Source: Anaerolineae bacterium
GTDB lineage: Bacteria > Chloroflexota > Anaerolineae > Aggregatilineales > Phototrophicaceae
Length of the DNA: 64,000 nt
Assembly: GCA_022843385.1 (NCBI GenBank)
Contig: JALHNT010000035.1
Location: 1-64,000, forward strand
Reading direction: 5' to 3'
In this document: positions 59,560 through 64,000 of the stretch, one piece after another
How positions within the stretch are numbered: the first letter of the stretch is position 1
Layout: each line of letters starts with the position of its first letter
The notes under the pieces: model-generated
Told to the model about the DNA's origin: nothing
Databases searched by the model: none
Seen by the model: only the letters and a program-made list of their open reading frames with translations
Program-made: the position numbers and the translations under genes

Positions 59560-60210
59560 ATGAAGTTGTCGCTGCGTCCCCTATTGTTATCGCTGCTGCT
59601 CGTGATTTTCGGCGCTAGTTGCAGCTCGCTCCCCGGCCTGCGCGTCCTGACCGGACAGGATGCAGCCGACCCCGCCGCGCTCGGCATTGAGAATACGGAA
59701 CTGGTGATGGCTGATAAATCCGGCAACACCGACCCGGCCCTGATCGCAGCGGCGGACCGCATTGAACTGGCGATGGACTCGGCCATCGACATCATTGAAT
59801 TGCGCAAGGATTTAACGCTGGATGTCTTCGATATTTATATGCTCATCGACATCCCGCAGGATGCCACCCAGGCGCAGGTGACTGATCTGCTGCGGCGAAC
59901 GGTCGAGGTGACATGGCAGGGAACGCTGGAGCAAAGCCAGGGGGCAGACTTCGTGCGCGTGTTCATCATGTTCCCCGGTCTGATTAGCTCGATTGATGAG
60001 GGGCCTATTCCGATCGGCGAGGTCGTGTTCCAGGCGCAGATCGCGCGCGAGGACATCATCACTTTCTTCCGAGGACAGCACACGCTTCAGGATTTTTCCG
60101 ACCTGATCGTCGATGGCAAGCTCAACTGGGGCGCGCCAGACGAACAGACCCTCTACAACGGCACCCCCAATCATCCGGTCTTCCTGCTGCGACAGCTTTT
60201 CGGCCAATAA
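59560..60210 (+). CDS. Hypothetical exported protein or lipoprotein
   Basis: A 216-residue protein with a strong N-terminal signal (LLLSLLLVIFGASCSS) ending in a lipobox-like site, GASC. The rest is soluble and alpha/beta (TLDVFDIYMLIDIPQDATQA, then DFVRVFIMFPGLISS). GGAAAG precedes ATG 59560. It is 40 bases upstream of the FtsH-like pair on the same strand, so it may work with those membrane proteases. No family known to me. Confidence 0.7.
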   Translation: MKLSLRPLLLSLLLVIFGASCSSLPGLRVLTGQDAADPAALGIENTELVMADKSGNTDPALIAAADRIELAMDSAIDIIELRKDLTLDVFDIYMLIDIPQDATQAQVTDLLRRTVEVTWQGTLEQSQGADFVRVFIMFPGLISSIDEGPIPIGEVVFQAQIAREDIITFFRGQHTLQDFSDLIVDGKLNWGAPDEQTLYNGTPNHPVFLLRQLFGQ

Positions 60211-60250
60211 AAACCATCGTCAGGTTTAGAGTTCAGGACAGGTCTTATCG

Positions 60251-62143
60251 ATGAGTATTGTTAAACAGAACCCATCCAATCTCTCGACTGAACGGCGTTA
60301 CGACTGGCAAGGTGAAGAAACGCTGGTTCAGAAGCGCAACAAGCTGCGCTACCGGATACTGCGCATCTTCACGTTCTGGCGTGTAGTGCTGGCTGTCATC
60401 ATCATCGCCGCCCTGCTCGATGCCGAAGTCATGCGCGGCATCATCCGCTTCTTCGATCAGATTGCGACCACGCTGCTTCAGTTCTTTTCGGTTGATTTTT
60501 CCAATCTGGCAACTGTTCTGATCCGGCTTCTGGTCGGCGTCACTGTTGCTATCGGTCAGTTCATGCTGATTTTCTGGTTCCTCGGTAATGCCCGCACCTA
60601 TACGATCTGGCCGGGCGCTGCCAGCGAAGGCGTGAGCTTCAAGGATTATCGTGGGCAACCAGAGCTGCTGGAACAGGCGCAGCAAGTGGTGACGCTCCTG
60701 CGTGGTGTGCGCGTCTTTGAAGAGTCGGGCGGCGAACCGTTGAATGGGTTGTTGTTGGAAGGCCCGCCCGGCACCGGCAAGACCTGGATGGCGAAGGCGA
60801 TCAGCACCGAAGCCGGTGTCCCTTTCTTTTACATAGACGCCTCATCGCTGATGTCGATGTTCATGGGTATCGCGCCGCTGAAGGTATCGAACCTCTATCG
60901 CAAGGCGCGGGCCGCCGCTAAAGATTACGGCGCTGCCATCATCTTCATTGATGAAATCGACGCGATTGGCTCACGCGGGGGGATGCAATCGGGCGCGATG
61001 CGTGGCTTTGAACCCTTAGCAGATCGCAATCGTTTACCCATTTTCATGGGTATGGGCGGTCAGACCGGCCTGCTCAGCACGCTGCTGGTGGAGATGGATG
61101 GTTTCAGCTCGGAGCATGGTTTCTGGAACAAACAGCGGACCCGCTTCTACAAGTATGTCCTGCGACGCAAACCACCGAAGCCACAGAAGCGCCTGCTGAC
61201 GATTGGCGCGACCAACCGTATTCAGGCGCTGGATGCGGCGCTGCTGCGTCCGGGACGTTTCGACAAGAAAGTGCGAGTGGATGCCCCTGATCTGGAAGGC
61301 CGCCGCGACATTTTCGAGTACTATCTCTCCAAGATCGCTCATGACGACTCGCTCGATCCGCTGATTCTGGCTTCAGAAACACCTTTCTATACCCCTGCCG
61401 ACATCAAGCACCTGTTGAATGAAGCCCTGCGTTACGCGCTGTTTGACGGGCGCACCTTCATTACCATCAGCGATGTCCGCACGGCGCAACCCGAACATGA
61501 ATACGGTCTGCGACAGCCATACAAAAACATCACACCGGAAGATAAATATCGCCTGGCTGCTCATGAAGGCGGTCATGCCATGGCCGTGCGCCTGTTCCTG
61601 CCCAACCACCGTATCTCGCGCATCACCATCATCCGTCAGGGTGGTGCGAATGGATATGTGCAACACTTCTCAGTGCGCGAAGAATATGATGTGCTGGGAA
61701 CCTATGAGACGCTGATGAACCAACTACGAGTCGCAGTTGCCGGTCGCGCGGCTGAACTGGAATTCGCCGGAGAAGAATGGCAAAGCACCGGGGTTGGCAC
61801 AGGCTTCGGCGGTGGCTCGGACTTCGGACGCATCCGCGAGGCGCTGGCACGGATGGCCTCGGCTGGTATGTTTGGCCCGCTGGGTGCTACCCTGCGCGGG
61901 ACGAATTATTCGCAAGAGATGAGCGAAGAGATGGAGAATACTTTCCAGACTGTCCTGGAAGAAGTGCGGATGGTCTTCCGGATGCATCAGGATATGGGCC
62001 GAGCGCTGATCCAACTGCTGATGGAAAAAGATGAACTCTTCGCGCCGGAGGTTGAAGCCTTCTTCGACCAGTATGGTCTGTTCACTCCCAAAGTCGATCT
62101 CAATCCGTACCAGGCTGCTCTGCCGGAAGGAGGGTCAGCATGA
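60251..62143 (+). CDS. FtsH-like membrane AAA+ metalloprotease, first of a tandem pair
   Basis: A 630-residue protein. Two or three membrane segments (about 42-110) with a short outside loop, unlike the long FtsH periplasmic domain. AAA+ domain: Walker A GPPGTGKT (171-178), pore loop MFMG (203-206), Walker B IFIDEID (231-237), second region of homology TNRIQALDAALLRPGRFDKK. A roughly 25-residue basic insert (about 287-313) precedes sensor 1. M41 protease domain: HEGGH (438-442), third zinc ligand D524. It degrades membrane and soluble proteins with ATP. Its stop overlaps the next gene start by four bases. Confidence 0.9.
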   Translation: MSIVKQNPSNLSTERRYDWQGEETLVQKRNKLRYRILRIFTFWRVVLAVIIIAALLDAEVMRGIIRFFDQIATTLLQFFSVDFSNLATVLIRLLVGVTVAIGQFMLIFWFLGNARTYTIWPGAASEGVSFKDYRGQPELLEQAQQVVTLLRGVRVFEESGGEPLNGLLLEGPPGTGKTWMAKAISTEAGVPFFYIDASSLMSMFMGIAPLKVSNLYRKARAAAKDYGAAIIFIDEIDAIGSRGGMQSGAMRGFEPLADRNRLPIFMGMGGQTGLLSTLLVEMDGFSSEHGFWNKQRTRFYKYVLRRKPPKPQKRLLTIGATNRIQALDAALLRPGRFDKKVRVDAPDLEGRRDIFEYYLSKIAHDDSLDPLILASETPFYTPADIKHLLNEALRYALFDGRTFITISDVRTAQPEHEYGLRQPYKNITPEDKYRLAAHEGGHAMAVRLFLPNHRISRITIIRQGGANGYVQHFSVREEYDVLGTYETLMNQLRVAVAGRAAELEFAGEEWQSTGVGTGFGGGSDFGRIREALARMASAGMFGPLGATLRGTNYSQEMSEEMENTFQTVLEEVRMVFRMHQDMGRALIQLLMEKDELFAPEVEAFFDQYGLFTPKVDLNPYQAALPEGGSA

Positions 62144-63999
62144 CTCGTGTGAAGAATGCCCCTAACCAACCGGTGCTTGATCCCTCTGGTCGCTGGAATT
62201 GGGAAGGCGAAGAGACGCTAGTCGACCGTCGCAATCGACTACCGAATCGCATCCGCCGGTTTCTGACCAACGGTTGGCTGTGGAAAACAGTGCTGGCGGT
62301 TTTCATTGTGGGTTTGTTTGTCCCCAGCGTGATGACACTGTTGCTGACGATTCTGGGTGTCATGGTGTCGATTGCCACCTTCATGCTGACCATCATCATC
62401 CAGTTCGTGGCGATCTTCTGGTTCCTCAGCCGTTCGCGCACCTATGAGGTGATGCCCGGCTCGGAAGGAATCGGTTTTGGCGATTACAAGGGACAACCGG
62501 AACTGCTGGAGCAAGCCCAGCAAATTGTGCTGTTGCTGCGCGGCGTCAAAGCCTTTGAGAAATCCGGTGGCGAGCCGATGAATGGTCTGCTGCTGGAAGG
62601 ACCACCCGGCACCGGCAAAACCTGGCTGGCGAAAGCCATCAGCACTGAAGCCGGCGTCCCTTTCTATTATGTCGATACCTCGTCGCTGCAAGGCATGTTC
62701 GTTGGCACCGGCGCGCTGAAAGTCATTCGCATGTTCAGCAAGGCGCGCAAAGCCGCTAAGGAATATGGCGCGGCGGTGATCTTCCTGGACGAAATTGACT
62801 CGGTCGGTGCGCGCGGCGGCGTCAGCAACATCGGCGGCGATGGCGCGAATCAGCCCGGGCCGACTTTCGGCGGCGGCGACATGAGCGGCTTGCTGAGTAC
62901 GCTGCTGGTGCAGATGGATGGCTTCAGCATGGAACACGGCTGGCGTCCCCGGATGCGCGCGCGCTTCTATCGCACCATTCTACGCCGCGAACCGCCCAAA
63001 CCGGAGCGGCGTGTGCTGGTGATCGGCGCGACCAACCGCATGGCGGCGCTTGATCCAGCGCTGCTGCGACCGGGTCGTTTCGATAAAAAGATTCGCGTGG
63101 AACCGCCTGATATGCAAGGGCGTATCGACATCATCAGCTATTATCTTTCCAAGATGGCGCATGATGACACTGTGGTTCCGGCCATCCTGGCGACCGAAAC
63201 CCCAGGTTACACTCCGGCTGACATCAAGTATCTGTTGAACGAGGCGTTGCGCTATGCCCTGTTCGCCGGACGCAATTACATCACCTATGATGATGTCCGC
63301 ATGGCCCAACCAGAACATGAGATGGGACTGCGCGCCCCGATCAAGCATCTATCGCCGGAAGCGCGCAAACGGCTGGCCTATCATGAGGCTGGTCATGCGG
63401 TCGCTATCCGTCTGTTTATGCCCCATCACCGGATCGCCCGCATCACCATCATCCGTCAAGGGCAGGCGTATGGACATGTCTCGCACTACCCCGCGCAGGA
63501 AATCTCGCAGATTACCTTGACCAAGCGCTCACTGACCCAGTTCATCAAGGCGTCAGTGGCGGGTAAAGCAGCCGAAGTCGAATTCTGTGGCCTGAATAAT
63601 CAGACGCTCGGTGTGGGCGGTGACTTCGCAGCCATCCGCTATTACCTCAACATGATGGCGATGGCCGGGATGCTGGGCCCGCTGGGTGGCGCGATCAAGC
63701 TCAATCAGGATCTATTCGGCATGGGCGGCCTGTCACCCACACCGGATATGGCCGCTGTGATGGAAGAAGAATTCCAGAAGCAGCTCACAGAATGCCGGGA
63801 AGCCCTGCGCGCTAACGCCCATATCATGGAAGCCTTGGTCAATCTGCTGCTCGAAAAGCAAGAACTGCTTGCCAATGAAGTCCGTGCGTTCTTCGACCAG
63901 TACGGCTTGTATACTCCCGATCCAACGATCATGCAGGATGGCAAGACCGTCAGCCTGATGCCACCTGCTCCGCAACCGCAGCCGCAAGGGGCGGATTAA
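62140..63999 (+). CDS. FtsH-like membrane AAA+ metalloprotease, second of a tandem pair
   Basis: A 619-residue close paralogue of the previous protein with the same layout: membrane segments at about 48-97, Walker A GPPGTGKT (154-161), pore loop MFVG (186-189), Walker B IFLDEID (214-220), the same basic insert before sensor 1 (about 265-290), HEAGH (415-419) and D495. The C-terminus is a Pro/Gln-rich tail. The ATGA overlap with the first gene implies coupled synthesis and possibly a mixed hexamer. The gene ends one base before the window edge. Confidence 0.92.
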   Translation: MTRVKNAPNQPVLDPSGRWNWEGEETLVDRRNRLPNRIRRFLTNGWLWKTVLAVFIVGLFVPSVMTLLLTILGVMVSIATFMLTIIIQFVAIFWFLSRSRTYEVMPGSEGIGFGDYKGQPELLEQAQQIVLLLRGVKAFEKSGGEPMNGLLLEGPPGTGKTWLAKAISTEAGVPFYYVDTSSLQGMFVGTGALKVIRMFSKARKAAKEYGAAVIFLDEIDSVGARGGVSNIGGDGANQPGPTFGGGDMSGLLSTLLVQMDGFSMEHGWRPRMRARFYRTILRREPPKPERRVLVIGATNRMAALDPALLRPGRFDKKIRVEPPDMQGRIDIISYYLSKMAHDDTVVPAILATETPGYTPADIKYLLNEALRYALFAGRNYITYDDVRMAQPEHEMGLRAPIKHLSPEARKRLAYHEAGHAVAIRLFMPHHRIARITIIRQGQAYGHVSHYPAQEISQITLTKRSLTQFIKASVAGKAAEVEFCGLNNQTLGVGGDFAAIRYYLNMMAMAGMLGPLGGAIKLNQDLFGMGGLSPTPDMAAVMEEEFQKQLTECREALRANAHIMEALVNLLLEKQELLANEVRAFFDQYGLYTPDPTIMQDGKTVSLMPPAPQPQPQGAD

Positions 64000-64000
64000 G

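Overview
The window is 64 kb of gene-dense, GC-rich bacterial DNA. The gene mix fits the phylum Chloroflexota, probably Anaerolineae or a relative. Pointers are an XPB helicase/Bax1 nuclease pair, an F420 gamma-glutamyl ligase (CofE), many small secreted or lipoprotein-like proteins with Pro/Thr-rich linkers and SH3-like domains, tandem FtsH-like proteases, a palindromic dispersed repeat encoding a PHPPAPS-like peptide, and long intergenic stretches of CCGCCAAG / CACAGAG words. This is an inference from content; no rRNA or other taxonomic marker is present. I found no tRNA, rRNA, CRISPR array, transposase, integrase or replication origin.

Layout. 0-10 kb: the start of a quinone oxidoreductase gene divergent from an HxlR/QorR-type regulator; a chlD-like AAA+/VWA chelatase gene split by an A9 tract that looks like a programmed -1 frameshift site; a CorC/HlyC membrane protein; a GyrI-like protein plus MerR regulator with a textbook 19-bp-spacer MerR promoter; XPB and Bax1. 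10-20 kb: a VapBC-type toxin-antitoxin pair with an operator over its promoter, an MFS exporter, a glycosyltransferase, acyl- and acetyltransferases, an SDR protein, a thioesterase, an orphan ABC ATPase, a HEAT-repeat protein and a YacL-like PIN-TRAM protein. 20-38 kb: mostly sugar and envelope metabolism (GT9, two epimerases including GalE, NanE, a PfkB kinase, a HAD protein, GT2), an ECF sigma factor with a zinc anti-sigma factor, a DeoR regulator divergent from a Nudix hydrolase, a thioredoxin-fold lipoprotein with an in-frame UGA at its redox-cysteine position, a flavin monooxygenase and CofE. 38-45 kb: ArfB, an orphan histidine kinase, a site-2 protease and a MOSC protein. 45.5-49 kb: an AT-rich accessory patch with a CBS-HEPN-like-DUF4268 protein, a duplicated fragment of a HAD gene and small paralogous proteins. 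49-64 kb: an AAC(6')-like acetyltransferase, a PatB-like lyase, small housekeeping enzymes, MarR and FHA proteins, two polytopic GT39-like proteins and a translationally coupled pair of FtsH-like metalloproteases.

Strongest observations. (1) A probable selenoprotein at 27569-28084, with UGA in a UxxC motif and a hairpin matching the bacterial SECIS geometry. (2) A probable recoding signal in chlD at 2149-2172. (3) A CBS plus HEPN-like protein at 45637-47319 in an AT-rich patch beside a duplicated gene fragment, the best candidate for an undescribed nucleotide-sensing RNase or defence protein. (4) Several promoter/operator architectures readable from sequence, including MerR, VapBC, DeoR-type and two symmetrical -10 elements shared by divergent genes. 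Functions are read from motifs and family memory only; no database search was run.
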